A program made the position numbers and the translations under genes. Under the pieces are notes generated by a model. That model was given only the letters and a program-made list of their open reading frames with translations. It did not search any database and had not been told where the DNA came from. This document shows positions 17,214 through 25,357 of a stretch of DNA of 55,203 bases, in pieces. Source of the DNA: Oscillospiraceae bacterium (GTDB lineage Bacteria; Bacillota; Clostridia; Oscillospirales; Ruminococcaceae); NCBI GenBank assembly GCA_015067185.1, contig SVMZ01000020.1:1-55203 (forward strand), given 5' to 3'. Numbering within the stretch: position 1 is the first letter of the stretch; every line of letters begins with the position of its first letter.

Positions 17214-18053
17214 ATGCTTACACTGCCTGAGAAACCGGATCTGACCAATTTTGCAGCCACGGCAGTGGCCGCTATGGGGTTGAAAGCGGCACCGCATATG
17301 TCTGCGCCGGTGAAAGAATTGACAGAAGCTTTGCAAAAGAATGCCGGAGGAATCATAGAGAAGGCGCTTTTCTTTCATGCGGATGCTGTCCCGGCTTATG
17401 TTATAGAGAAATACCCGGAATTGTTTTCAAGAGTACGGAAAGCAACACAGCTTGAAATTCCTGTTCTCTCAGTAATGCCATCCATCACACCGGTTTGCTT
17501 TGCAGCTATGTTTTCCGGGGCTTATCCTCACAATAACGGAGTACCGGAATATTGTCCGCCGATTTTGCGGGATGATCTGGTACAGCCTGCCATTACCTGC
17601 AGCACACTGATCGATCTGCTGACAGCCTCCGGTCTGCGTACCGCTGTTGTCACCTGTTCCAATGGATGTATCGCCTCGATGCTGTATGGGCGGGGTGCCG
17701 ACCTCTACATCATTCCGGATGATGATGACGAGGCAATGTATCAAAAGGCTGCCGCTCTCATTGCGGAAGAGGACTATGATGCGCTCTTCCTTTACCAACT
17801 TTCCTATGACTATGCCATGCACGCGTATGGTCCAGAAGGGGAGAAAGCCCTGGAAGCACTCTCCAAAATCACTCAACGGTTTGGCGTATTGTCTGACGCG
17901 ATTCGTAAGGCATGGAAAGACAAACGGGTTTTGACAGTTTTCAACTCTGATCATGGGTCTCATGCAACGCCACAGGGAGGGGCTCATGGTGAGGATATTC
18001 CGGAAGATATGGAAATGCGTTGGTTTTTTGGTGCGTTTCCTGCAGGCGAATAA
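17214..18053 (+). CDS. Alkaline phosphatase superfamily protein (nucleotide pyrophosphatase/phosphodiesterase-like)
   Basis: 279-residue protein of the metal-dependent phosphatase/phosphodiesterase superfamily. The nucleophile region reads PSITPVCFAAMFSGAYPHNN with Thr92 at the expected nucleophile position. Later metal-ligand blocks are QLSYDYAMHAYGPEG and FNSDHGSHATPQGGAHGED. No signal peptide is visible, so a cytoplasmic role is likely. I chose the ATG at 17214 because AAGGAG at 17201-17206 is seven bases upstream; the in-frame ATG at 17208 is too close. A TATAAT lies at 17175-17180. The protein is shorter than most family members, and its substrate is unknown. Confidence 0.75.
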   Translation: MLTLPEKPDLTNFAATAVAAMGLKAAPHMSAPVKELTEALQKNAGGIIEKALFFHADAVPAYVIEKYPELFSRVRKATQLEIPVLSVMPSITPVCFAAMFSGAYPHNNGVPEYCPPILRDDLVQPAITCSTLIDLLTASGLRTAVVTCSNGCIASMLYGRGADLYIIPDDDDEAMYQKAAALIAEEDYDALFLYQLSYDYAMHAYGPEGEKALEALSKITQRFGVLSDAIRKAWKDKRVLTVFNSDHGSHATPQGGAHGEDIPEDMEMRWFFGAFPAGE

Positions 18054-18151
18054 AAAAACGATATATCAAATATAAAAACAAAACAGAGAACCTCTTCTGC
18101 CCATATCTGTTCAGAACATCCATGGAGCAGAAAAAGATTTTCCAAAAGAGA

Positions 18152-18188
18152 AAACGCGCATTCCATGATAAACATGGTCTGCGCGTTT
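18152..18188. terminator. Bidirectional terminator between converging phosphatase and spoVT
   Basis: AAACGCGCA at 18152-18160 pairs with TGCGCGTTT at 18180-18188, and an inner CCATG/CATGG stem extends the hairpin. A-rich and T-rich flanks on either side suit termination in both directions. Confidence 0.8.
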
Positions 18189-18211
18189 ATTCATTTTGAG
18201 GCAGAGCGTAG

Positions 18212-18754
18212 TTATTCTTCCATCTGCTTACCCAAAAAGGCTGCTGCTGTTTGAATCAGCTTAACTTCGCTTTCTCCCGCAGAGCTTCCGCTTTCGGAAT
18301 CAAGGAACATAATAGAGCCGCAGACATCACCTGCCGCAATAATAGGATAGACAACAAGAGCATAGCGGTCAACTCCTTCCACGGGCTGGAGCTTCTTCTG
18401 CTGACTGCTGGTGTATTGAAAATTGCGGCGCTGATCCATAATTTCTTCCAGAATAGGGGAAACCCGCCGTTCCATCATCTCTTTTTTGGGAATTCCTGCC
18501 ACGTTGATAACATGATCCCGGTCACTGACAATGACAGGGTACCCGCCGGCCTTATGCAACACATCGGCATACTGCCCGGCAAAGTTGGAGAGTTCCTCAA
18601 TGGGTGAGTATTTTTTGAATATGACTTCGCCGTCGGTGTCGGTGTAGATTTCCAGTGGATCTCCTTCTCTTATCCGCATTGTGCGGCGTATCTCTTTTGG
18701 TATCACCACACGGCCAAGGTCATCTATTCTACGAACTATTCCTGTAGCTTTCAT
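18212..18754 (-). CDS. spoVT: Stage V sporulation protein T, AbrB-family regulator
   Basis: 180-residue late-sporulation transcription factor that modulates sigma-G genes in the forespore. The N-terminal AbrB swapped-hairpin domain is clear (MKATGIVRRIDDLGRVVIPK, residues 1-20, then EIRRTMRIREGDPLEIY). Residues ~55-180 are the GAF-like domain. The ATG at 18754 has AAGGAG at 18764-18769, nine bases upstream, and gives the normal family length. The frame stays open for a further 130 codons upstream (18755-19144), so a fused longer product is possible; see that entry. It converges on the phosphatase gene across a shared terminator. Confidence 0.93.
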   Translation of the reverse strand: MKATGIVRRIDDLGRVVIPKEIRRTMRIREGDPLEIYTDTDGEVIFKKYSPIEELSNFAGQYADVLHKAGGYPVIVSDRDHVINVAGIPKKEMMERRVSPILEEIMDQRRNFQYTSSQQKKLQPVEGVDRYALVVYPIIAAGDVCGSIMFLDSESGSSAGESEVKLIQTAAAFLGKQMEE

Positions 18755-19144
18755 ATATAAAAACTCCTTTTCACTATTTAATGGTGTGGAGTTAGTATGT
18801 GGAATATTGCCATTATTATACTCATTTGACACGATTCTCAGGATTTCTTTAACGGTCTGTGCGAGCTCTTCTTCACGCCACATTCGGTTTATAGTGCATC
18901 CTAATTGCTTGATGCCGAAATCACCTCGTCGCTTTTCAACTTGATACTGAGGAACATCATACATGCGAGCTATAAACGCATCAGAAGCGCGCTCAAATAA
19001 CTTCTCTAATTGACTCTTGCTCATACGAAAGAAGTCTGCCGGCAAGCTCGAAATTGTCAAATGATGAAGTCCCAAACTTTTCAAGTCATTCTTGATCATT
19101 TCGCCTTCTTTACTCGAATAATCGTAATATTCTTCTATATACAT
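18755..19144 (-). other. Open frame fused in frame to the front of spoVT (unrecognised, possible HTH remnant)
   Basis: 130 codons, starting MYIEEYYDYSSKEG, run without a stop straight into spoVT. Codon choice looks protein-coding. I do not recognise the family. Residues ~45-78 (SQLEKLFERASDAFIARMYD, then VPQYQVEKRRGDFGIKQLG) fit a helix-turn-helix spacing of the type 'xxIAxxYxVxxxxVxxRRxxxGI'. That is only a pattern match. The ribosome site before its ATG is weak (CAGGA), whereas spoVT has a strong one inside this frame. The simplest reading is a short gene, or the 5' part of one, that lost its stop when the AT-rich islet joined the chromosome here. Confidence 0.5.
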
Positions 19145-19728
19145 AATCTATTCCTGCTTTTTTGTTCCTTCATAATATAAACACGTATAAAAAATCGAAA
19201 ATATAATCATTTTCAAAAATTTTCTTTAATTATATTTTCTCACAATAACAATTATATATGATTCATATCCCAATGTCATCGGCAAAACTCTGCCAATTTT
19301 GTGCCAAATTTCTGCCACGCATATAACTAAATGCACCGTTTATTGTTTCATCGTAATTTGCATTGTTTCATCCTCGATGAAATAAGAAAAGTGATATGAA
19401 ATATTAGAAATTATTTTATTAATCGCTATATCGTTAACGTAAATGCGCAGTACATTCCAATACAGATCAACTATGTATTTGTCTTCCACTATTTCAACTA
19501 CCTTTTGTTTTTCGTAAAGAGTCCTTTCGCTATACTATCATCCAAATTTTTAAGTTGGTTGCATATTTCTTGAATTTGTTATGATACAAAGTAAAAGCTG
19601 AATGGAAATACCACTTCGTTTTTATATAGCCTAAAAAATAGTATTATAAAAAGCAACTCACACTCAATTCATAATTTTGAATTGAGTGTGAGTTGAATTG
19701 TTATTGAATTAATCGATACTATAATAAG
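19145..19728. other. AT-rich region without an intact gene at the left edge of the islet
   Basis: About 580 bases of markedly AT-rich DNA between the spoVT-fused frame and the XRE remnant. It holds a minus-strand open fragment (19340-19534; its readable part ends IEDETMQITMKQ and has no convincing start or ribosome site) and two copies of ATTGTTTCATC about 25 bases apart. The strong hairpin at 19654-19695 also lies here. No integrase or transposase is readable. It looks like decayed mobile or accessory DNA. Confidence 0.5.
19654..19695. repeat. Perfect 18-bp inverted repeat (hairpin) upstream of the XRE remnant
   Basis: Arms at 19654-19671 and 19678-19695 are perfect reverse complements (CAACTCACACTCAATTCA on the left) around a 6-base TAATTT loop. 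Read on the minus strand, the hairpin is followed by GCTTTTTATAA, which would suit a minus-strand terminator. Read as DNA, it could be an operator for the adjacent XRE regulator or the end of a small mobile element. No facing minus-strand gene is immediately upstream, so its role is open. Confidence 0.7.
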
Positions 19729-20240
19729 TTTGGAAAAACAATTACTTTTTTACGTACGCAAAAAGGCATTACACAAGCAGAACTTGGTGAACGATTGGGC
19801 ATATCTTTTCAAGCAGTCAGCAAATGGGAGCGTGGAGAAGCATATCCTGATATATCCATATTAACAGATCTGGCAGATGTTCTTGAAACAACAACAGATT
19901 ATCTTCTTCGTTCAGGGGAACCCGCGTTATCATTCAAAGGAAAATTTAATGTAAGTGATATGATAGATGGAATTAACAGTTTGAAAGCTATGGGTGACCT
20001 TTTGGGAAAAGAAAATATCATTTATCGTTCCGCTGTAAGTGGAATAAACGAAGGCATGAATAAGATATCGAAGCCGCGTTTAATGATGAATTCATTTTTG
20101 AAGCATTTGTTGCAGAAGCAATTATCCAAAATCTAAAAATGGGTTGCTATATTGATACAACAGATATCAAACGAAATTTCAAACATGAACATTTTCGTGA
20201 TATCGCTCTTGACTATGTAAAGAAATATGATATTAAGTAA
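19729..20240 (+). pseudogene. XRE/Cro-family regulator, degraded (no start codon, frameshift near 20060)
   Basis: The homology frame begins FGKTITFLRTQKGITQAELG, a typical XRE helix-turn-helix start, but has no ATG, GTG or TTG before it; the next usable codon is TTG at 19795, inside the HTH. The frame continues SFQAVSKWERGEAYPDISIL to about 20058, then meets a stop at 20135 in that frame. A shift of one base restores a family-like C-terminus (FNDEFIFEAFVAEAIIQNLK, ending DIALDYVKKYDIK) with its stop at 20238-20240. It has therefore lost both the start and the frame. A TTGTTA-16-TATAAT promoter-like pair sits just upstream. It is the only clear pseudogene in the window. Confidence 0.8.
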
Positions 20241-20251
20241 TTAGCCCAATT

Positions 20252-20280
20252 AAAAGCGAGGTGAATTTCACCCCGCTTTT
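20252..20280 (+). terminator. Terminator-like repeat, copy A (left end of GRE module 1)
   Basis: AAAAGCGAGGTGA pairs with TCACCCCGCTTTT with one mismatch and a 3-base loop. Similarity to copies B (24409) and C (28312) continues to the right as GCT...AAAATGTATTTTTTTA. It may terminate transcripts from either side, because both flanks are A- or T-rich. Confidence 0.7.
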
Positions 20281-20470
20281 GCTGCACATGGGCCAAAATG
20301 TATTTTTTTATCAAAAATTTTTCTTCAAAAATCGCTCGGAAAGGCAGGTTTTAAGCTCTTCCTTTCCGTTTTCTATACTATAGAGAAATATGCTCCCGAA
20401 TAGACTTGATAAAATCCTCTTCGCTATTATTCGTAAAAAGCAGAAGAGTATACCTTTTTCATATAAATAT

Positions 20471-21316
20471 TTACCGATAAATTTTAAGCATTCGCTCCAT
20501 ATGCGATAAATCATAAAATCCGCAACTATGTGCGATTTCGGTTTTTGAGCAATTGGCAAATTTCAGTTTTTCAATCGCTTTTTTGCATCTGTAATTACTT
20601 AAATATTCTACAGGGGAAACTCCGCAAACCGTTTTAAAATTTCTCAAAAAAGTGGAGCGGGATAAATCTACTTCGTTGCACAGAATATTAATTGTAATTT
20701 TCTCGCTATAATTATGATGTATGTATTCCAATGCGTTAATAACTTGAACCTCATATTTATTTTCGGATGAACGGCTCAGCATATTAATTTGCTTATATAA
20801 AGCTTGGGAAAACCAATACAAAAGTTTCCAAACCGCGTGATATTTCATTGAAGCACATTCTTCCCAGGAAAATTCACTATTATCGTCAATAAATTCCAAA
20901 TCATTTCTTAATTGAATCAACTCCAACTGACCAAGACGCAGAAAATAGGAATTGGAAAAATTACTACGTAAAAACGGTTCGATTTCTGTAAATTGCAAAA
21001 ATCCGTTTACCTTATTTGACTCCGCTTGGTTTTGTGCAAAAAAACTTTTCTTAAAAAGGATATGGTAAACCTCCAGGTTTTCAGTATCCGTATAGGCGTG
21101 AGCGATCATAGGCGGTATTACAAAAACGTCTCCACATTTCACGTGGAATCTTCCGTTCTCAATGCAGTGTGTTCCAGTGCCGGCCAAAACGATATTGAGT
21201 TCATAGAAATCGTGATTGTGCATTTGTATAGAATAATCGGTATAGGTAAACGCCCTCACCGAAAGCTCTTTTCTAAAATTGCTTTTTTCATCGCAATGGA
21301 ATTTAATATCGACCAT
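20471..21316 (-). CDS. AraC family regulator of GRE module 1 (short C-terminus)
   Basis: 281-residue regulator with an N-terminal cupin (HNHDFYELNIVLAGTGTHCI, residues ~33-52, and GDVFVIPPMIAHAYTDTENL). Two C-terminal AraC helix-turn-helix motifs follow; the first is INILCNEVDLSRSTFLRNFK. The second reads IAHSCGFYDLSHMERMLKIYR and then stops, about 10-15 residues earlier than usual. A one-base shift opens a longer but poorly matching tail, so a recent frameshift is possible but unproven. The ATG at 21316 follows AAGGCGGTG. It is divergent from GRE1 across 104 bases, so it probably senses the substrate and controls that gene. Confidence 0.85.
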   Translation of the reverse strand: MVDIKFHCDEKSNFRKELSVRAFTYTDYSIQMHNHDFYELNIVLAGTGTHCIENGRFHVKCGDVFVIPPMIAHAYTDTENLEVYHILFKKSFFAQNQAESNKVNGFLQFTEIEPFLRSNFSNSYFLRLGQLELIQLRNDLEFIDDNSEFSWEECASMKYHAVWKLLYWFSQALYKQINMLSRSSENKYEVQVINALEYIHHNYSEKITINILCNEVDLSRSTFLRNFKTVCGVSPVEYLSNYRCKKAIEKLKFANCSKTEIAHSCGFYDLSHMERMLKIYR

Positions 21317-21420
21317 AACAACACCGCCTTGAAACGATTTTACATCTTTTGATTATATTATACTATTATTATTTCACAAAATAAAGTATAATGCAAGTAT
21401 AAAAACAAACGAGGTGCGGT

Positions 21421-23511
21421 ATGAAAAGAATAGAACTATTACGCAAGCGGGTTTTTGAAAATCTTCATTTCAGCGATGAATTTCATTATCTTTTTTATAA
21501 AAGCTATGAACAGCATGCCGGTTTGCCGGAGGAAGAACGGTACGCCGAAGCCTTTTACTTTGCTTTTTCCAATCTTACCCCCTCTATAGCCGAAGGGGAG
21601 CTTATTGTTGGAAAACGCGACATCCCACTCTGCGCAGACAAACAACAAGAATGGGAAGATATATATAAACCGATTGCAGAAAGTCGTAGTCAACAAGCGG
21701 GTGACGGCCAGGATTCACATATGGCTATTGATTATATGTTGGTGCTATCAAAAGGAATACTCGGAATTATAGAAATGATTGACGAATACTTGCTTGACTG
21801 CAGTGAAGAAAAAGCATCCTTTTACAAAAGCTGCAAACGATGCTTACAGGCGGTAATTAAGCATTCAGAAAACTATGCCGACGCAGCATTAAAAATGAGT
21901 CTTGCAACCACCGATCCAACAAGACGAAATGAACTTGAAAAAATCGCCGAAATATGCAAAAAAGTTCCTGCAAATCCTGCCGAGTCTTTTTACGAAGCAG
22001 TACAGTCAGTCCACTTTATTACACACTGTTTATCATTAAACCCATTTAGATTGTGCGCCCAACAGTTTCAGTTAGGACATCCGGATCGTTATTTACTTAA
22101 GTTTTACAAAAAGGATATGCAAAAAGGAACTCTCACAAAAGACTACGCACAGCTTTTACTTGACTGCTTAGGTATACAGATCAATATGCGCGTTCCAAGT
22201 GGACTTTCCAGCGGATATATGGTAGGCGGCCGCGACGAACAAGGTGAAATCGTTGCAAACGAACTTACCGAAATGTGTATACAAGTAATTGACGATATCC
22301 GCCTGGTTTACCCTGCCGTAGGTTTTTGTTATACGGATGGTATTCCTGAAAAGTATCTGGATAAGGCGATTGCTCTCCTCTTAAAGGGTTATTCTCATCC
22401 GGCTATTTTCAACGATGATGTGATAACCAAGGGGCTTATGCATTATGGTGTTCCCGAAGAACAGGCGCATAACTATATACACAGTACCTGTGTTGAAATC
22501 ACGCCCGTGTCTTCTTCAAATGTATGGGTGGCAAGTCCCTACACCAATATGCCGTTGTTGCTATTGGAATTAATGAATAAAGAGTATTCCTCGTTTGAAG
22601 CTTTGATAAATACATATTTTGAGAAGCTTGATGCCCACATTAAATTTAATTTTGAAAGAGAAAACCACAACCGTTCTGTTCGGGCTCAAAATTCGATCAA
22701 TCCGCTGCTTTCCTGCTTTGTCAATGACTGTTTGGAAAAAGGCGTGGATATCGAACGGGGCGGAGCTAAATACAATTGGATCATGCCTTCTTTTGTTGGA
22801 ATGGCAAATCTTGTCGATTCACTGTATGCAATAAAAACACTTGTATTTGATGAGAAGAAGCTTTCTCTTTGCGAATTTAAAACCATTCTTGAAAATAATT
22901 TTGAAGGAAATGAGCCTCTCAGATTCTACATACTGAATCATATTTCAAAATATGGCAACGATATCAATGACATTGACCAATATTTTGGATTTGTTTCCGA
23001 ACATATCGCGAAAGAATGCGAAAAATATACAGGACTATATTCAAACGCAAATCTGATACCCAGTGTCTTCTGCTGGATAATGCACGAGCAATTTGGTAGA
23101 GAAACCTCTGCGACTCCCGATGGTAGAAAAGCGGGATTTCCTTTGGGTGACGGCTCCGGTCCTTGCCAAGGCAGAGAAGCGAATGGACCAACAGCCTCCG
23201 TGCTTTCCTCCACCAAATGGGATCATTCCAAATTTATTGGCGGTGTTGCGGTAAACCTCAAATTTTCAAAAGCATCATTGGGCAGAAATTCGTTGGATAC
23301 AATGAAATTCATCATCAAAACATATCTAAAGCGCAGCGGATTTGAGGCACAGATCAATGTAGTGGATAATGAAACGCTGAAAAAGGCGCAAAAAAATCCC
23401 GAAGATTATCGGGATCTTGTCGTGCGTATCGGTGGCTACAGCGATTATTTTGTAAGACTCTCTCCCGAGATGCAAGCAGAAATTATTATGAGGACAACGC
23501 ACAATGCATAA
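21421..23511 (+). CDS. Glycyl radical enzyme 1 (pyruvate formate-lyase family, CxE type)
   Basis: 696-residue member of the PFL/GRE superfamily. The active-site thiyl loop reads HSTCVEITPVSSS with Cys357 and Glu359, the Cys-x-Glu arrangement of GRE dehydratases, lyases and some decarboxylases rather than the Cys-Cys of pyruvate formate-lyase. The C-terminal glycyl loop is VRIGGYSDYFVRL with the radical on Gly672. It is short for the superfamily (often 760-850 residues). GAGGTG lies four bases before the ATG, and a TATAAT lies at 21387-21392. The 3' end overlaps the activase by 8 bases. I cannot assign a substrate: the Cys/Glu pair suggests a radical elimination, but no microcompartment or pathway genes are adjacent. 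Confidence 0.9.
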   Translation: MKRIELLRKRVFENLHFSDEFHYLFYKSYEQHAGLPEEERYAEAFYFAFSNLTPSIAEGELIVGKRDIPLCADKQQEWEDIYKPIAESRSQQAGDGQDSHMAIDYMLVLSKGILGIIEMIDEYLLDCSEEKASFYKSCKRCLQAVIKHSENYADAALKMSLATTDPTRRNELEKIAEICKKVPANPAESFYEAVQSVHFITHCLSLNPFRLCAQQFQLGHPDRYLLKFYKKDMQKGTLTKDYAQLLLDCLGIQINMRVPSGLSSGYMVGGRDEQGEIVANELTEMCIQVIDDIRLVYPAVGFCYTDGIPEKYLDKAIALLLKGYSHPAIFNDDVITKGLMHYGVPEEQAHNYIHSTCVEITPVSSSNVWVASPYTNMPLLLLELMNKEYSSFEALINTYFEKLDAHIKFNFERENHNRSVRAQNSINPLLSCFVNDCLEKGVDIERGGAKYNWIMPSFVGMANLVDSLYAIKTLVFDEKKLSLCEFKTILENNFEGNEPLRFYILNHISKYGNDINDIDQYFGFVSEHIAKECEKYTGLYSNANLIPSVFCWIMHEQFGRETSATPDGRKAGFPLGDGSGPCQGREANGPTASVLSSTKWDHSKFIGGVAVNLKFSKASLGRNSLDTMKFIIKTYLKRSGFEAQINVVDNETLKKAQKNPEDYRDLVVRIGGYSDYFVRLSPEMQAEIIMRTTHNA

Positions 23512-24409
23512 CAAAGGAACAATATTTAATATACAACGTTTTTCCACATCCGACGGACCCGGAATTCGAACAGTTGTATTTATGAAAGGCTGTCCACTCG
23601 ACTGTGCTTGGTGTCATAATCCCGAATCAAAAAGCACGGCAACTGAGCTTTTCTATAAAAGTGAGCAATGCATTTCCTGCGGAGCCTGCGTAAATGTTTG
23701 CACCGCTAATGGGCATACCTTCTCTGATGGCATCCATCTTTTTGACCACGAAAAATGTATGCGATGCGGAAAATGTGCGCAGGTGTGTTGGCCCAATGCA
23801 CTGGCTCTTTGCGGGGAAGAAAGATCCGCTGAAGAAATTATGGATATTGTATTGCGGGATAAGCCTTTTTACGAAGAATCAGGTGGCGGTATCACCCTAT
23901 CGGGTGGAGAGCCGCTGATGCAGTATGATTTTACGCGCTCTCTTCTTAAACTCGCAAAAAAACACAATTTACACACCGCAATTGAAACCAGTGGTTTTTC
24001 AAACAGAGATTTAACCATACTCAATGACTTTGTGGATTTATGGCTATATGATGTCAAGGTGTTTCCGGAAAAAGAACACGTCAAGCACACCGGTGTGTCA
24101 AATAAAATGATATTTGATAATCTTTATCTGCTGGACCGCATTGGAGCAGAAATTGTTTTACGTTGCCCGATCATACCGGATATAAATATGACATCTCAGC
24201 ATTTTGCAGCAATTGCCGACCTGGTTACTGCACTTAACCACGTTACTGCCATACATTTAGAACCATATCATCCTTTGGGGCTTTCTAAAGCAAAGCAGTT
24301 GGGTAAAAAACAATCCTACCAAAGCAATACATTTCTGGATCCGTCCTCAATTGCGTTCTTTGCTGATACACTGCGGACAATAACCGCAACAGAGGTAATC
24401 ATTATATAA
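23504..24409 (+). CDS. Glycyl radical enzyme activase 1 (radical SAM)
   Basis: 301-residue activating enzyme that installs the glycyl radical on its partner using a 4Fe-4S cluster and S-adenosylmethionine. The radical SAM motif is GCPLDCAWC (Cys30, Cys34, Cys37). A ferredoxin-like insert carries two more cluster motifs, CISCGACVNVC and CMRCGKCAQVC, as in activases of GRE eliminases. The SAM-binding GGE block is ITLSGGEPLMQ. It overlaps GRE1 by 8 bases, with GAGGA ahead of its ATG, so the two are coupled. It ends at the central terminator-repeat B. Confidence 0.93.
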   Translation: MHNKGTIFNIQRFSTSDGPGIRTVVFMKGCPLDCAWCHNPESKSTATELFYKSEQCISCGACVNVCTANGHTFSDGIHLFDHEKCMRCGKCAQVCWPNALALCGEERSAEEIMDIVLRDKPFYEESGGGITLSGGEPLMQYDFTRSLLKLAKKHNLHTAIETSGFSNRDLTILNDFVDLWLYDVKVFPEKEHVKHTGVSNKMIFDNLYLLDRIGAEIVLRCPIIPDINMTSQHFAAIADLVTALNHVTAIHLEPYHPLGLSKAKQLGKKQSYQSNTFLDPSSIAFFADTLRTITATEVIII

Positions 24410-24437
24410 AAAGCGGAGTGATTTTCACTCCGCTTTT
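24409..24437. terminator. Bidirectional terminator-repeat, copy B (between converging GRE modules)
   Basis: AAAAGCGGAGTGA (24409-24421) and TCACTCCGCTTTT (24425-24437) form a perfect 13-bp stem with a 3-base loop, T-rich on both strands. The similarity to copy C continues through GCTATGTACAA and ATGCTTTTTTTACA (to ~24471), which runs into the last codons of activase 2. It should stop both converging operons. Confidence 0.85.
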
Positions 24438-24454
24438 GCTATGTACAAGTCAAA

Positions 24455-25357
24455 CTATGCTTTTTTTACAGCAACTTTGGTATCCTTTTGGATTTGTACT
24501 ATCCAATTTTCAACCTGCTGCTCGGTTGGTTGTTCAAAGCTTTTGTCAAGCTCTGTTTTGCCAAGTTTTTTGTATTTACTGTTGCCTAAAGAATGGTATG
24601 GCTCAATTTCAATAGCCAAAATATTTTCAAAAGAATTTGCAACACCGGCAATGCCCCCAAAATGTTCCGCAGTATCATTCACATTTGGAATAATAGGACA
24701 TCTTAAAATGATTTTTGAGCCAACAGCATCAATCGCTCTTAGATTATCGAGTATTTGCCTGTTACTCACACCGGTATATTCTTTGTGCAGTTGATCGTTG
24801 CTTAATTTCCAATCGTAAAGGAACACATCGGTGTATTCCGTGATTTTCAAAATGTCCTCCGTTTTGGCAAATCCACAGGTTTCAATGCAAGTATGAATGC
24901 CCGTTTGCTTTGCTTGTTTTAATATTTCACACGCAAAATTAAACTGCATCAGCGGCTCACCGCCGGAAAGTGTCAGTCCTCCGCCTGAATTTTCATAAAA
25001 AACTTTATCTTTCAGTACTTCATCAATAATCTCTTGTACGCTCATCTTTTTACCGACAAGTTCTATAGCATTAAAACCGCATTCATCTGTGCAAATACCG
25101 CAAGAAATACATTTATTGCGGTTTATACTATGCCCACCTTCAAACACATGCGCATTTTGCGCACATAAAGCACCGCATTTCCCGCAGCTAACGCATTTTT
25201 CCGAATCGTAAAACAACTCCTGCTTGTAAAAATGCGATTCAGGGTTATGACACCACTCACAACGCAACGGACACCCTTTTAAAAATACGGTTGTTCTGAT
25301 ACCCGGCCCGTCATTTATACAGAATTTTTGAATATTGAAAACAACGCCGCTACCCAT
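24455..25357 (-). CDS. Glycyl radical enzyme activase 2 (radical SAM)
   Basis: 300-residue activase for GRE2. The radical SAM motif is GCPLRCEWC (Cys29, Cys33, Cys36), followed by two ferredoxin-like motifs CVSCGKCGALC and CISCGICTDEC, and LTLSGGEPLMQ. I chose the ATG at 25357 (MGSGVVFNIQ). It aligns with the start of activase 1, overlaps the GRE2 stop by 8 bases, and has AAAGGA nine bases upstream; the longer frame from 25402 lies inside GRE2. The two activases are clearly homologous but far from identical, so the modules are old paralogues or separate acquisitions rather than a recent duplication. Confidence 0.93.
   Translation of the reverse strand: MGSGVVFNIQKFCINDGPGIRTTVFLKGCPLRCEWCHNPESHFYKQELFYDSEKCVSCGKCGALCAQNAHVFEGGHSINRNKCISCGICTDECGFNAIELVGKKMSVQEIIDEVLKDKVFYENSGGGLTLSGGEPLMQFNFACEILKQAKQTGIHTCIETCGFAKTEDILKITEYTDVFLYDWKLSNDQLHKEYTGVSNRQILDNLRAIDAVGSKIILRCPIIPNVNDTAEHFGGIAGVANSFENILAIEIEPYHSLGNSKYKKLGKTELDKSFEQPTEQQVENWIVQIQKDTKVAVKKA

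Noticed and set aside
24409-24437. Considered as an attachment site or small RNA
   Set aside because: Position between converging stop codons and perfect stem with T-rich ends are explained by a bidirectional terminator; repeat nature is reported separately.
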